Of a stretch of 64,000 bases of DNA, positions 6,593-14,902 are shown piece by piece. The notes under the pieces are model-generated. The model was given only the letters and a program-made list of their open reading frames with translations, searched no databases and was not told where the DNA came from. The translations under genes and the position numbers were made by a program. The number at the start of each line of letters is the position of its first letter. Position 1 is the first letter of the stretch. The DNA is from Paracrocinitomix sp040880585 (lineage in GTDB: Bacteria > Bacteroidota > Bacteroidia > Flavobacteriales_D > Crocinitomicaceae). The DNA lies in assembly GCA_040880585.1 (NCBI GenBank), contig JBBDID010000029.1, positions 59,757 to 123,756 on the forward strand, given 5' to 3'.

Positions 6593-7462
6593 CTATCCCA
6601 AATACGCCCGTAGCATTTTACTTCTGGAGGTGTTTTTCAATTTGCGAATGCCTTTTTCTTTGATCTGTCTTACCCGCTCACGCGTTAGGTCAAACCGAAT
6701 GCCGATTTCAGCCAGTGTCATGGGCGGTTGATCAGCCAAACCAAAGTACAGGCGAATCACATCTGCCTCTCTCATCTTCAGTGTACGCAATGAACGTTCA
6801 ATCTCACTTCGTAAGGATTCAGCGATTAAATCTTTTTCCGGATTATTACTTTCCGGGTTTTGCAAGACATCATACATGCTGGAAGAACTTTCTTCGCCCT
6901 CTTTCAGCGGGGCATCCATAGATACGTGTCGGGCTGAATTGGAGATGGAGTATTTTACATCTTGCTCAGATACTTCAAGAATTTCAGCCAACTCATCAAT
7001 GGTGGGAGCTCTGCCCAATTCTTGTTCTAATTCGGAAAATGCCTTGTTGACTTTGTTGATGATACCAATTTTATTCAATGGTAAACGAACAATACGTGCT
7101 TGTTCTGCCAATGCTTGTAAAATAGACTGTCTGATCCACCATACCGCATAAGAGATAAACTTGAACCCACGGGTCTCATCAAATCGCTGGGCGGCCTTAA
7201 TTAGCCCTAAATTTCCCTCATTGATTAAATCCGGTAAGGATAATCCCTGGTTTTGATACTGCTTGGAAACCGATACCACGAAACGTAGATTGGCCTTGGT
7301 CAACCGATCCAACGCTTTTGCGTCACCCTCTTTGATGCGTTTAGCCAGTTCAACTTCTTCTTCTGCTGAGATAAGGTCAACCTTACCTATTTCTTGAAGA
7401 TATTTATCTAATGATGCCGTTTCTCTGTTGGTGACTTGTTTTGTAATCTTTAGTTGTCTCAT
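6593..7462 (-). CDS. rpoD: Primary RNA polymerase sigma factor
   Basis: 289 residues, the usual length for Bacteroidota RpoD, which lacks the long region 1.1. Region 1.2 is near residues 15-50. Region 2 includes LPDLINEGNLGLIKAAQRFD and FISYAVWWIRQSI (about 100-140), region 3 is near 150-205, and region 4 ends in LTRERVRQIKEKGIRKLK (about 255-275). It directs core polymerase to housekeeping promoters. The start MRQLKITKQVTNRET matches the conserved N-terminus of the family. The cassette-like array begins about 20 bp after its stop codon; read-through from rpoD could transcribe the array. Confidence 0.98.
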   Translation of the reverse strand: MRQLKITKQVTNRETASLDKYLQEIGKVDLISAEEEVELAKRIKEGDAKALDRLTKANLRFVVSVSKQYQNQGLSLPDLINEGNLGLIKAAQRFDETRGFKFISYAVWWIRQSILQALAEQARIVRLPLNKIGIINKVNKAFSELEQELGRAPTIDELAEILEVSEQDVKYSISNSARHVSMDAPLKEGEESSSSMYDVLQNPESNNPEKDLIAESLRSEIERSLRTLKMREADVIRLYFGLADQPPMTLAEIGIRFDLTRERVRQIKEKGIRKLKNTSRSKMLRAYLG

Positions 7463-8028
7463 CTGTGGTAGGTTTTTTTAAAAAAGTGTGGTGGTTTATA
7501 ACTATAGACGACTATAATCACCCTTTGGTTGGTAAATCAACATAAATAATCTCCCAAATCCTTGCAGTTGAATATACATAAAATTCGTCACTTTTACAAT
7601 TTTAATTTTAAATCTTTGATAAGAATCACTAAAACTAAAATAGCAGGTAAAATCAAGCTGCATCTTCCTTAGATCATTGTTTAATAGAGTGATTGCTTAA
7701 AATATCGCCCCAAATTGACGGTCACTTAGGAATCTACGAATCGAGTAAATAAAGAACGTTGATGCATACTGAATTTTAAGACGCATAGATTAGTTAAAAC
7801 GATTGAGTCAAATCATCTAATTAGTGATAATGACTAGCGAAGTGGAAAAGTGAATAAAAAAAATATTTCAGCGCATTTTTAGAGCGACCGGATGAATGAA
7901 ATGGATCTACAGCAGGAAACCGTGAAATTGAGAATCCCCGTTCGCTTAAATTTTAAGCACATTTAAGGGATGAAATAAAACGGGGATCACTTTGTTAAAA
8001 GCTTAGAATAGTTACTTTTGACTGTAAT
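7463..8028. other. Gene-free divergent region between rpoD and the Rrf2 gene
   Basis: About 565 bp with no credible ORF on either strand. It must hold the promoters of rpoD (left) and the sulfur operon (right). The only element that can be placed is the Rrf2 promoter at 7991-8020. No tRNA-like cloverleaf was seen. Confidence 0.6.
7991..8020 (+). promoter_or_regulatory. Bacteroidota-type promoter of the Rrf2 gene
   Basis: TTTG at 7991-7994 (-33 element) and TACTTTTG at 8013-8020 (-7 element, consensus TAnnTTTG), separated by 18 bp. The ATG at 8029 is only 8 nt beyond the -7 element, so the transcript would have almost no leader. Confidence 0.6.
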
Positions 8029-8448
8029 ATGCTATCGAAGAAAACAAAATATGCCTTTCACGCCCTGACTTATTTGGGTAAACAGGAAAAGAGAAAGCCG
8101 ATACTCATCTCTGAAGTAGCTGAAAAAACAAAGGTGCCTAAAAAGTTTTTGGAAAGCATCCTTCTGGATCTTAAGAAAGCCGGAATTCTCACCAGTAAAA
8201 TGGGAAAGGGTGGGGGATATTATCTCTTGAAAGATCCTGAAGATGTGAAATTAGCTGAGGTCATTCGCATGTTCAACGGACCGATTGCGCTTTTGCCATG
8301 TGTATCACTCAATTATTATGAACCCTGTGATGAATGCACAGATGAAGCCAGTTGCGGATTGAACAAAATCATGCTGGAAGTAAGGGATGAAACCCTTAAA
8401 GTAGTGGCTAAAAAATCCCTAAAAGACATCCTCAATCGGGAGGAATAA
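8029..8448 (+). CDS. Rrf2-family transcriptional regulator
   Basis: 139 residues. An N-terminal winged helix (about residues 1-75) shows the family pattern: YAFHALTYLGK, ISEVAEKTKVPKKFLESIL, and the wing KMGKGGGYYL. The C-terminal part has four cysteines (C87, C96, C99, C105; PC-x8-C-x2-C-x5-C), the region where IscR/NsrR-like members bind an Fe-S cluster and CymR-like members sense sulfur status. It lies at the head of the sulfate assimilation genes, so it probably represses or tunes them in response to cysteine or Fe-S supply; that role is inferred from position. Confidence 0.92.
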   Translation: MLSKKTKYAFHALTYLGKQEKRKPILISEVAEKTKVPKKFLESILLDLKKAGILTSKMGKGGGYYLLKDPEDVKLAEVIRMFNGPIALLPCVSLNYYEPCDECTDEASCGLNKIMLEVRDETLKVVAKKSLKDILNREE

Positions 8449-8457
8449 AATTTTTTC

Positions 8458-8947
8458 GTTCCCATTTCCGCCATTTCATTTCCACAGCTTGTCTAAGGAG
8501 GATGTGAAATGGATTGTTCTTACTATTGTCAGGCGATCCCATCCGCCAGTTGGCGGAATGGGGAAAAGGATCGCCAGAGATGTACAAATTTCAACATTCA
8601 ACATTCGGCGTTCGAAATTCAATATTCAAAAACATTGATGTCCGGGGAAATAATGACTCCCATTTCCGCCATTTCATTTCCCCATCCCTAAAGGGAGTGA
8701 AATGGCTTGCTCTTGCTATTGTTAGGCGATCCCTCCCTTCAGGGATGGGGAAAAGGATCGCCAGAGATGTACAAACTTCGACATTCAGCGTTCGGCGTTC
8801 GAAATTCAATATTCAAAAACATTGATGTCCGGGGGAATAATGACTCCCAATTCCGCCATTTCATTTCCACAGCTTGTCTAAGACGGAAAGGGGAAAAGGA
8901 TCGCCGGGAATGGTTTTCTAACTCTTTAAATTTCCAACGATAATAAC
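8458..8947. repeat. Three tandem copies of a dispersed hairpin repeat
   Basis: Unit length is about 190 bp. Copies run 8458-8657 and 8658-8845, with a shortened copy at 8846-8947. Each unit contains TTCCGCCATTTCATTTCC, then an arm GGCGATCC closed by GGATCGCC, and ends with GCGTTCGAAATTCAATATTC and ATTGATGTCCGGGG. The tip between the arms differs between copies yet stays complementary (CCGCC-agtt-GGCGG in the first, CCCTTCAGGG in the second). Related copies lie at 12945-13172 and 18926-19060. Short ORFs across the region are not credible genes. Confidence 0.75.
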
Positions 8948-8986
8948 TTTTTTACCAAATAGTCTACTAAATCAATAGAATAAGTA

Positions 8987-8994
8987 TATATTTG
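8987..8994 (+). promoter_or_regulatory. -7 promoter element for the DUF2061-cysHDN group
   Basis: TATATTTG fits TAnnTTTG exactly and lies 24 nt before the ATG at 9019. No clear -33 TTTG is visible. It implies that the DUF2061 and cys genes have their own promoter separate from the Rrf2 gene, past the repeat block. Confidence 0.4.
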
Positions 8995-9018
8995 TAAAAA
9001 ATTCAATGATTACCCTTT

Positions 9019-9249
9019 ATGTTATTGGAATCATATCTACATAAAAAGAAAGTAAAAAATGGTGATTCAGCTGCGAAAAGCATGTTGAAAACAATAAGTT
9101 GGAGAATAGTTGGAACCATTGACACTATGGTCATTGCTTATTTGCTTACGGGTGAATTGGCGATTGCTTTCTCCATAGGGTCGGTAGAAGTGGTGACTAA
9201 GATGATTTTATATTATTTACACGAAAGAGCCTGGAATAAATTTATTTAA
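9019..9249 (+). CDS. DUF2061 small membrane protein
   Basis: 76 residues. The family core is plain: KSMLKTISWRIVGTIDT followed by two short hydrophobic helices and MILYYLHERAWNKFI. DUF2061 proteins are small inner-membrane proteins of unknown biochemical role that often lie beside sulfate assimilation genes in Bacteroidota and Proteobacteria. Here it is 13 bp upstream of cysH, in the same direction, which supports a part in sulfate uptake or assimilation. Confidence 0.9.
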   Translation: MLLESYLHKKKVKNGDSAAKSMLKTISWRIVGTIDTMVIAYLLTGELAIAFSIGSVEVVTKMILYYLHERAWNKFI

Positions 9250-9262
9250 TCCCTTAGAGAAG

Positions 9263-9886
9263 ATGAAAATTACAACAGAAAATATCGGGCAATATAATGC
9301 TACACTTCGGGATAAAAGTCCGTTTGAGGTCGCTAAATGGGCAGTTGAATATGCAAAAAATCCTGTGGTGACAACCAATTTCAGACCTTATGAGGCAGCC
9401 ATACTTCACCTTTGTAAGCAAGTGCAGGCAGAGATGGTTACCATTTGGTGCGATACCGGCTACAATACGCCTGATACCTACAGGTGTGCTGAGAAGATCA
9501 TTCGCCAACTAGAGCTGAATGTAGACCTTTTTGTCCCTAAACAAACAGTAGCCTATAGAGATGTCATAATGGGGATACCGCAAGTAGATGACCCCCAACA
9601 TGAAAAATTTACTTATCAGGTAAAGCTGGAACCATTTCAGCGGGCTATGGAAAAACACCAACCGGATGTTTGGTTCACTAATTTAAGAAAAGGACAAACG
9701 GTTTTGCGGGATAATTTAGACATTTTGAGTCTGAGTAAAGACGGTGTACTAAAAGTGAGTCCGTTCTATTACTATTCAGATACAGAACTGGAAGCTTATT
9801 TAAAAAACCATGACTTACCCAATGAAATGAAATATTACGATCCAACCAAGGCACTCGCTAATCGGGAGTGTGGATTACATAACTGA
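9263..9886 (+). CDS. cysH: Phosphoadenylyl/adenylyl-sulfate reductase
   Basis: 207 residues. It has the PAPS-reductase fold: substrate-binding stretch VVTTNF, WCDTGYNTPDTY, FTNLRKGQT-x3-R and the C-terminal catalytic motif ECGLH. It reduces activated sulfate to sulfite with thioredoxin or glutaredoxin. The CC...CxxC cysteines that hold the [4Fe-4S] cluster of APS reductases are absent: only four separate cysteines are present. That points to the PAPS-type (E. coli-like) enzyme, which needs an APS kinase; no cysC is in this cluster. The stop is followed after 3 nt by the cysD start. Confidence 0.93.
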   Translation: MKITTENIGQYNATLRDKSPFEVAKWAVEYAKNPVVTTNFRPYEAAILHLCKQVQAEMVTIWCDTGYNTPDTYRCAEKIIRQLELNVDLFVPKQTVAYRDVIMGIPQVDDPQHEKFTYQVKLEPFQRAMEKHQPDVWFTNLRKGQTVLRDNLDILSLSKDGVLKVSPFYYYSDTELEAYLKNHDLPNEMKYYDPTKALANRECGLHN

Positions 9887-9889
9887 TGA

Positions 9890-10792
9890 ATGATGAAAAA
9901 TCTTGATTATTTAGATGAATTAGAAAATGAAGCCATTTACATTTTGCGTGAAGTGGCAGCACAATTTGACAAACCGGTTTTGCTTTTTTCAGGTGGAAAA
10001 GATTCCATTACATTGGTGCATCTGGCTATAAAAGCTTTTTATCCGGCTCAGATTCCTTTTCCCCTCATGCACGTAGATACCGGTCACAATTTTCCGGAAA
10101 CCATTACCTTCAGAGATGAACTGGTTGAAAAATGTGGTTTGCAACTCTATGTAGAATATGTACAGGATGCAATTGATGCCCGTTTAGTAGAAGAAGAAAG
10201 CGGACGTTACGCCAGTAGAAATGCATTACAAACAGTGGCCTTGTTAAATGGCATTGAGAAACACGGATTCAATGCATGTATTGGAGGTGCCAGAAGAGAT
10301 GAAGAAAAAGCAAGGGCAAAAGAGCGCATTTTCTCAGTCAGGGATGATTTTGGGCAATGGAATGCAAAGAATCAACGCCCTGAACTCTTTGATATTCTTA
10401 ATGGAAGTATAGATCAGGGAGAAAACGTTCGGGCTTTCCCCATTTCAAACTGGACAGAATTGGATGTGTGGAATTATATAAAGAGAGAGAAGGTTGAAAT
10501 TCCATCCGTCTATTTTGCGCATCAACGAAAGGTGTTTATGCGGGATGGCTTGATTTGGTCAGATTCTGACTTTATCAATCGGGATGAGCAGGAAGAAGTA
10601 ATAGAAAAAACCGTGCGTTTTAGAACCGTTGGAGATATGACGTGTACTGCTGCTGTTGAATCCAATGCAGCAAGCATGGATGAGGTGATCGGTGAGATTT
10701 TGGCAGCAGAAATATCTGAACGCGGAGCCAGAATTGATGATAAACGCTCTGAAGCGGCCATGGAAAAAAGAAAAGAAGTAGGTTATTTTTAA
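9890..10792 (+). CDS. cysD: Sulfate adenylyltransferase subunit 2
   Basis: 300 residues, the normal length. N-type ATP-pyrophosphatase motif SGGKDS (about residues 34-39), then MHVDTGHNFPETI, IGGARRDEEKARAKER and NWTELDVWNYI, all typical of CysD. With CysN it makes APS from ATP and sulfate, driven by GTP hydrolysis. Two adjacent ATGs (9890 and 9893) could serve as start. It is 3 nt after cysH and 90 nt before cysN; that gap holds a long inverted repeat. Confidence 0.97.
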   Translation: MMKNLDYLDELENEAIYILREVAAQFDKPVLLFSGGKDSITLVHLAIKAFYPAQIPFPLMHVDTGHNFPETITFRDELVEKCGLQLYVEYVQDAIDARLVEEESGRYASRNALQTVALLNGIEKHGFNACIGGARRDEEKARAKERIFSVRDDFGQWNAKNQRPELFDILNGSIDQGENVRAFPISNWTELDVWNYIKREKVEIPSVYFAHQRKVFMRDGLIWSDSDFINRDEQEEVIEKTVRFRTVGDMTCTAAVESNAASMDEVIGEILAAEISERGARIDDKRSEAAMEKRKEVGYF

Positions 10793-10802
10793 AAGGGATG
10801 TT

Positions 10803-10851
10803 GAACGCAGGTCGACTGGATCAGGGGGCTTTTTCAAATCGCTCTGCGTTC
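10803..10851 (+). promoter_or_regulatory. Inverted repeat between cysD and cysN
   Basis: GAACGCAG (10803-10810) and CTGCGTTC (10844-10851) are perfect 8-bp complements enclosing 33 nt. In RNA this would form a hairpin just upstream of the cysN leader. There is no U-run, so it is more likely a processing or stabilising structure, or a protein site, than a terminator. Confidence 0.4.
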
Positions 10852-10882
10852 TGTCATCCTTTTCAATTAAAAAAATATTAAA

Positions 10883-12130
10883 ATGAATATTGTAAGAATT
10901 TCAACTGCCGGAAGTGTAGATGATGGAAAAAGTACCTTGATCGGGAGATTATTGTATGACACCCAATCACTTTCAAAAGATAAGATAGAGAACATTGAAC
11001 AGCTTTCACGGCAACGCGGTTTAAATGAAATAGACTTTTCACTCATTACAGATGGATTAACTGCAGAGCGAGAGCAGGGAATTACCATTGATGTGGCACA
11101 CATTTACTTCAATACCTTACACAGAAAGTATATCGTGGCAGATACTCCCGGACATATAGAGTACACGCGGAACATGATAACAGGAGCTTCAAACTCACAA
11201 GTTTTTTTGATCTTGATTGATGCCCGAAAAGGGATCATTGAGCAAACCAAACGACACTTGTTTATCGCCTCTCTTATGGAGATCAAAAATATGGTGTGTG
11301 TCATCAATAAAATGGATTTAGTGGATTATGAAGAGTCAGTGTATTTGAAGATCTGTGCAGATATTGACAAACTGAAAGAAAAGTTTGGTTTGGGCGATAA
11401 ATCATTGACATTTATACCGGTTTCAGCTAAGGAGGGAGATAATGTCGTCAGTAAAACTTCAGCAATGCCCTGGTATAGCGGAAATACGCTTTTAGATTAT
11501 CTGGAAAAGGTAGAGCTGAAAAGAAATGAGCAAGCCACATTTCGATTCAATGTTCAGTATGTTATCCGTCCTCACTCAAATGAATTTCACGATTTTAGAG
11601 GATATGCCGGCAAAGTAATGTCCGGGCAATTAAAAATTGGCGATAGAGTAGTGGTGCAATCCTCAGGACAAGAGAGCACCGTGAAGGCCATCCATAAATA
11701 TAAGGATGCACTTTTACGCACAGTACAAGGGGATGCTGTCACCATTGAATTGGAAGATGATATCGACATTTCAAGGGGAGATATCCTCAGCCTGGCAACT
11801 GAAAGAATAGAGGGAACACGAACCCTTTCCTCTAAAATTTGTTGGTTGGGAAAAGAGGAACTGAATGTTCAAAAAAGATACCTTTTACAGTACGCTTCTG
11901 CAAAAATTCCGGTCAAAATCGCTGCAGTAAACAGCAGATTGGATTTTGACAGCCTGGATTTTGAAGCAGCTCCTGAGCGTATAGCGGTAAATTCAATTAG
12001 TCGGATAGAGATTAAAAGCGCTTCACCTTTATATATGGACGCCTATAAAATCAATACAAAAAATGGTTATTTCATTCTTGTAGATCCATCAACAAATGCT
12101 ACTGTGGCAGTTGGATTCAGTGAAAATTAG
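10883..12130 (+). CDS. cysN: Sulfate adenylyltransferase subunit 1 (GTPase)
   Basis: 415 residues, EF-Tu-like. G1 GSVDDGKST (about residues 10-18), a switch segment TAEREQGITID, G3 DTPGHIEY, G4 NKMD, and G5-like PVSAKEGDN. Two beta-barrel domains follow (about 215-415). The length shows that no APS-kinase (CysC) domain is fused at the C-terminus, unlike many CysNC proteins. With CysD it activates sulfate. It is the last gene of the sulfur group. Confidence 0.97.
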   Translation: MNIVRISTAGSVDDGKSTLIGRLLYDTQSLSKDKIENIEQLSRQRGLNEIDFSLITDGLTAEREQGITIDVAHIYFNTLHRKYIVADTPGHIEYTRNMITGASNSQVFLILIDARKGIIEQTKRHLFIASLMEIKNMVCVINKMDLVDYEESVYLKICADIDKLKEKFGLGDKSLTFIPVSAKEGDNVVSKTSAMPWYSGNTLLDYLEKVELKRNEQATFRFNVQYVIRPHSNEFHDFRGYAGKVMSGQLKIGDRVVVQSSGQESTVKAIHKYKDALLRTVQGDAVTIELEDDIDISRGDILSLATERIEGTRTLSSKICWLGKEELNVQKRYLLQYASAKIPVKIAAVNSRLDFDSLDFEAAPERIAVNSISRIEIKSASPLYMDAYKINTKNGYFILVDPSTNATVAVGFSEN

Positions 12131-12267
12131 AAATTTCTGAAATGGTCAATACCGCTTATTCCATCAGCAGTTGGTCTACGTTCATAAAATTCCTGCAGCC
12201 AGAGATAATAAAATTGATTTCACAGCTAAAAATCATCTAACTTCGGTTGGTTTTTAAGTGGTGAAAC

Positions 12268-12900
12268 ATGGCTTTTTATCCTGATGAAATATATATCCAA
12301 TGGATGGATCAGTTAGCTGAAGATGATTTTGTCGTCCTGGATCATTTTATTGATGAGGATTTATTTCAGCTTATTTTTAATTTTTTTGAAGATAGATTGA
12401 ATGAAAATGATCTTAAAGTAGCTGGAATAGGTGCGCTTGGTGATCATACCATCAATAAAAAGGTCAGGGGCGATTTTATTTTTTGGCTGGATCGCTCGCG
12501 TGATGAAGTGCTGCATGAATTTTATGAGCGAGTAGACGAATTGATCATAAAGCTCAAAACGTATTGTTTTTTACCCATTTCAGACTTTGAGTTTCACCTG
12601 GCGCATTATCCGCCGGGGACCTTTTATGAAAAACACATAGATCAGTTTAAAGAGCGGAATAACCGATTGATATCATTTGTACTTTATCTCAATCCCAACT
12701 GGCAGCCAGGAGATGGGGGAGAGCTACTGATTCATAAAAAGGATAAAGTAATCACTATAAATCCCCTGGGCAGAAGGCTGCTTGTGTTCAAAAGTGACAA
12801 AGTAGAACATGAAGTAGCCCAAACAGCTAAAAACCGATACAGCCTTACAGGTTGGTTGCTGAACAATCCCGTGGGATTAGGGTTTTTGCAAAATTCATAA
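12268..12900 (+). CDS. 2-oxoglutarate/Fe(II) oxygenase, prolyl-hydroxylase type
   Basis: 210 residues. The double-stranded beta-helix core carries the iron ligands H123-x-D125 (EKHIDQF) and H181 (VEHEV), with R190 (NRYSLTGW) as the 2-oxoglutarate anchor and LYLNPNWQPGDGGEL between them. This is the P4H-like pattern. Bacterial relatives hydroxylate proteins, for example EF-Tu or ribosomal proteins; the substrate here is not known. It is preceded by 137 bp without a clear promoter and followed by a dispersed repeat, so it is probably transcribed alone. Confidence 0.85.
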   Translation: MAFYPDEIYIQWMDQLAEDDFVVLDHFIDEDLFQLIFNFFEDRLNENDLKVAGIGALGDHTINKKVRGDFIFWLDRSRDEVLHEFYERVDELIIKLKTYCFLPISDFEFHLAHYPPGTFYEKHIDQFKERNNRLISFVLYLNPNWQPGDGGELLIHKKDKVITINPLGRRLLVFKSDKVEHEVAQTAKNRYSLTGWLLNNPVGLGFLQNS

Positions 12901-12944
12901 AATAGATAAAGTGGTGGGCGATAGATGTCTTGTTACCAACCAAC

Positions 12945-13172
12945 GCTTCAACATTCGTTAGTCGGCGTTCGAAATTCAATATTCAAAAACATTGATGTCC
13001 GGGGAAATAATGACTTCCATTTCCGCCATTTCATTTCCCCTTCCGCCACAGGCGCAAGTAAAATGACTTGGATCTAGTATTATCAAGCGATCCCACCCTT
13101 CAGGGATGGGGAAAAGGATCGCCAGAGAGAGTTATTATTTCTAGTTTTTTAAATTTTCACTGGACAATAATG
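12945..13172. repeat. Dispersed hairpin repeat, single full copy
   Basis: Same family as 8458-8947, in the same orientation: GTCGGCGTTCGAAATTCAA, ATTGATGTCCGGGG, TTCCGCCATTTCATTTCC, then AGCGATCC...GGATCGCC with tip ACCCTTCAGGGAT, and a tail ending CACTGGACAATAATGA. The tail is shared with the inverted copy at 18926-19060 and shows the 3' limit of the element. It fills most of the gap between the oxygenase and the Xre gene. Confidence 0.7.
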
Positions 13173-13200
13173 ATATTAAATCTTACAGAATAAAATATAA

Positions 13201-13407
13201 CTAATCGACTAATTCTCCTACTGAGACTTGAAGATAGTTGGTGATTTTCAGTAGAGTGGTCAGCGACACATCTCTTTCCCCTTGCTCAATCCGACCGAAA
13301 TGAATCCCCGTATCACTATACGCCTGATGCTGTGTGACACCTTTCGCCTCTCTATACTTCTTCACATTAGAAGCAAATTTGGCTAGAATTTCCTTGTCGG
13401 TTTTCAT
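13201..13407 (-). CDS. Small Xre-family repressor
   Basis: 68 residues, a single helix-turn-helix (about residues 8-62): YREAKGVTQHQAYSDTGIHFGRIEQGERD then LTTLLKITNYLQVSVGEL. The ATG at 13407 was chosen over a TTG seven codons upstream. The ATG itself lies inside a perfect dyad ATGAC-N6-GTCAT, and two similar dyads lie upstream, so the protein very probably represses its own promoter and that of the divergent gene at 13518. Confidence 0.85.
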   Translation of the reverse strand: MKTDKEILAKFASNVKKYREAKGVTQHQAYSDTGIHFGRIEQGERDVSLTTLLKITNYLQVSVGELVD

Positions 13408-13498
13408 GACCGAAATGTCATTAATCAATTTAGCACTATCAATGACCGTTCGGTGATCGTTTGGAATAATTTTTGTTACTTTATGACCAATATGTCAT
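13406..13498. promoter_or_regulatory. Three dyad operators in the divergent xre control region
   Basis: Sites: ATGACcgaaatGTCAT (13406-13421), ATGACCGTTCGGTGAT (13442-13457, imperfect) and ATGACcaatatGTCAT (13483-13498). Centres are 36 and 41 bp apart. Site 1 covers the xre start codon; site 3 lies about 20 bp before the divergent start. Confidence 0.6.
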
Positions 13499-13517
13499 TA
13501 GAGTAGTAAAAGATAAT

Positions 13518-13901
13518 ATGAAAGCACTGATAACGATATTCTTTCTTTTCCCAATCCTAGCACTGTGTCAGGACAAACAACATGCTGTGGGAATCGATAA
13601 AGGGACTTTTAATAAAGAAACGGATGCCATAGTAGAAGAAACTCATTTAGATTCTTACTTAGAATATACATCTGACATAGAATATACTACTCTATGGATG
13701 GCAGAATATGACCAAGAGGGTAAAGTACTAAAGCATGTAAGAATGCCAGTCATTAGGATGGTTGAGGACAAGGAAATAATGACATTTCTTATCAGGGGTG
13801 ATGGATATGATTATGAGATTTTGTTCTGGAAAGATGGGTCTATGGTAGCTTATAGGTTCTCAGAAACCTATGTGCTGTTAACCGGAGCTATTGAATACTA
13901 A
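13518..13901 (+). CDS. Small secreted protein, unknown
   Basis: 128 residues. The start MKALITIFFLFPILALCQ gives a standard signal peptide cut after LCQ; codons upstream fall in the operator region. The mature part is acidic, with beta-like strands (SDIEYTTLWMAEYD, EILFWKDGSMVAYRF). No family was recognised. It diverges from the xre gene and is probably under its control. Its signal peptide DNA resembles those at 14903 and 15244. Confidence 0.65.
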   Translation: MKALITIFFLFPILALCQDKQHAVGIDKGTFNKETDAIVEETHLDSYLEYTSDIEYTTLWMAEYDQEGKVLKHVRMPVIRMVEDKEIMTFLIRGDGYDYEILFWKDGSMVAYRFSETYVLLTGAIEY

Positions 13902-13927
13902 ATACAGAACAATAAAATACAATTTAA

Positions 13928-14263
13928 ATGAAAGTAATCGATTGTAAAGTAGGTAAAACTGTGACTGCCAAAATAAAACTTGGTTTGTTTAAGTCAACCA
14001 TTGTCAAAATCCCTGCTCGGAATATCATGTACATTCTTTCAGACCCTTTGAAATGGGATGAAATCGATACTCTCGAAATAAACAAAGACTCTCTCGGGGA
14101 AATAGCAGATGTCCTTTTCGAAATGCGGCAAGAAGATAACCAAGTACTGGCTGAACTTCTTTTGAAAGTTGCCGGAAAACACCATAATCCATTTGAAAAT
14201 CAAATGATGAAGGAAATGCTAACAAATAGAGAGTTTGCTAAGAGCCAACGAAGACTAATGTAA
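13928..14263 (+). CDS. Cytoplasmic protein, unknown
   Basis: 111 residues without signal peptide or membrane segment. The C-terminal half is predicted helical and rich in Glu and Leu (EIADVLFEMRQEDNQVLAEL, NQMMKEMLTNREFAKSQRR). No family was recognised. It starts 27 bp after the secreted protein at 13518-13901 and may be cotranscribed with it. Confidence 0.6.
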   Translation: MKVIDCKVGKTVTAKIKLGLFKSTIVKIPARNIMYILSDPLKWDEIDTLEINKDSLGEIADVLFEMRQEDNQVLAELLLKVAGKHHNPFENQMMKEMLTNREFAKSQRRLM

Positions 14264-14270
14264 TAAAACT

Positions 14271-14366
14271 ATGAAAACACTACTATCAATAATCTTTTTT
14301 CTACCTATCCTGAATATGAAGATTATTATGATGTGTTTCCACAAAAGAAATGAAGAAAATGACTAA
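14271..14366 (+). pseudogene. Detached signal-peptide fragment
   Basis: A 31-codon ORF whose first 39 nt match the start of the gene at 14903 with one mismatch (MKTLLSIIFFLPI in both). It then runs into unrelated sequence and stops at 14366 inside the next gene. It looks like the stump of a deleted paralogue of the 14903 gene, with its mature part replaced. Confidence 0.55.
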
Positions 14367-14886
14367 AGTTCAAAAACGTTTACTGAGTTACGTCATTCTA
14401 TTTTTAGGACTTCTGTTAGTTCGTGTGATTGGCCCTGTCGGTTTAATACCTGCTTTTGCCCTTATAGCAATTTTTTACTTCCTTTCTGAAAAAGTTGATC
14501 CTAGTGTAAATGACGTAACTAACAAGAAGAGAGAATCAACTTCTGAATTAGTTGGTGAAGCAACCGGTAAAACAATTGCAAAATCAATTAAGGCAACAAA
14601 AAAAGGACTTGATAGAGTTAAAAACATTTCTTTAGCAACTCCCCAACATGAATCGAATGTAGCACAAACGGTAAGTATATCAAACGAAGTAGACGAAGCA
14701 TATGCAATTGTTGATGGCATCATGCGCCCTAACAAACTTTATGAAATATATTCGATAGATACATCAAATGACAAAATGGTACTTTTCACTCTTTCAACAA
14801 GCGATTTAAACATTCTCAAATCAAAGCTTTCTTATGGAGAATATTCAAAGGTTATAAAGCAAGGGCGATCCTTTATATTTTCTTAA
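14350..14886 (+). CDS. Membrane-anchored protein, unknown
   Basis: 178 residues. Two hydrophobic segments near the N-terminus (about residues 10-26 and 28-45), then a charged linker and a C-terminal soluble domain ending YGEYSKVIKQGRSFIFS. The middle (STSELVGEATGKTIAKSIKA) looks helical. No family was recognised. The ATG overlaps the signal-peptide stump. Confidence 0.65.
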   Translation: MKKMTKVQKRLLSYVILFLGLLLVRVIGPVGLIPAFALIAIFYFLSEKVDPSVNDVTNKKRESTSELVGEATGKTIAKSIKATKKGLDRVKNISLATPQHESNVAQTVSISNEVDEAYAIVDGIMRPNKLYEIYSIDTSNDKMVLFTLSTSDLNILKSKLSYGEYSKVIKQGRSFIFS

Positions 14887-14902
14887 TTAATCCTAAATAT
14901 TT

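Noticed and set aside
8509..8943. Several overlapping ORFs in the 8.5-8.9 kb repeat block
   Set aside because: All three frames stay open because of the repeat sequence; the proteins repeat low-complexity strings and have no start signal or family.
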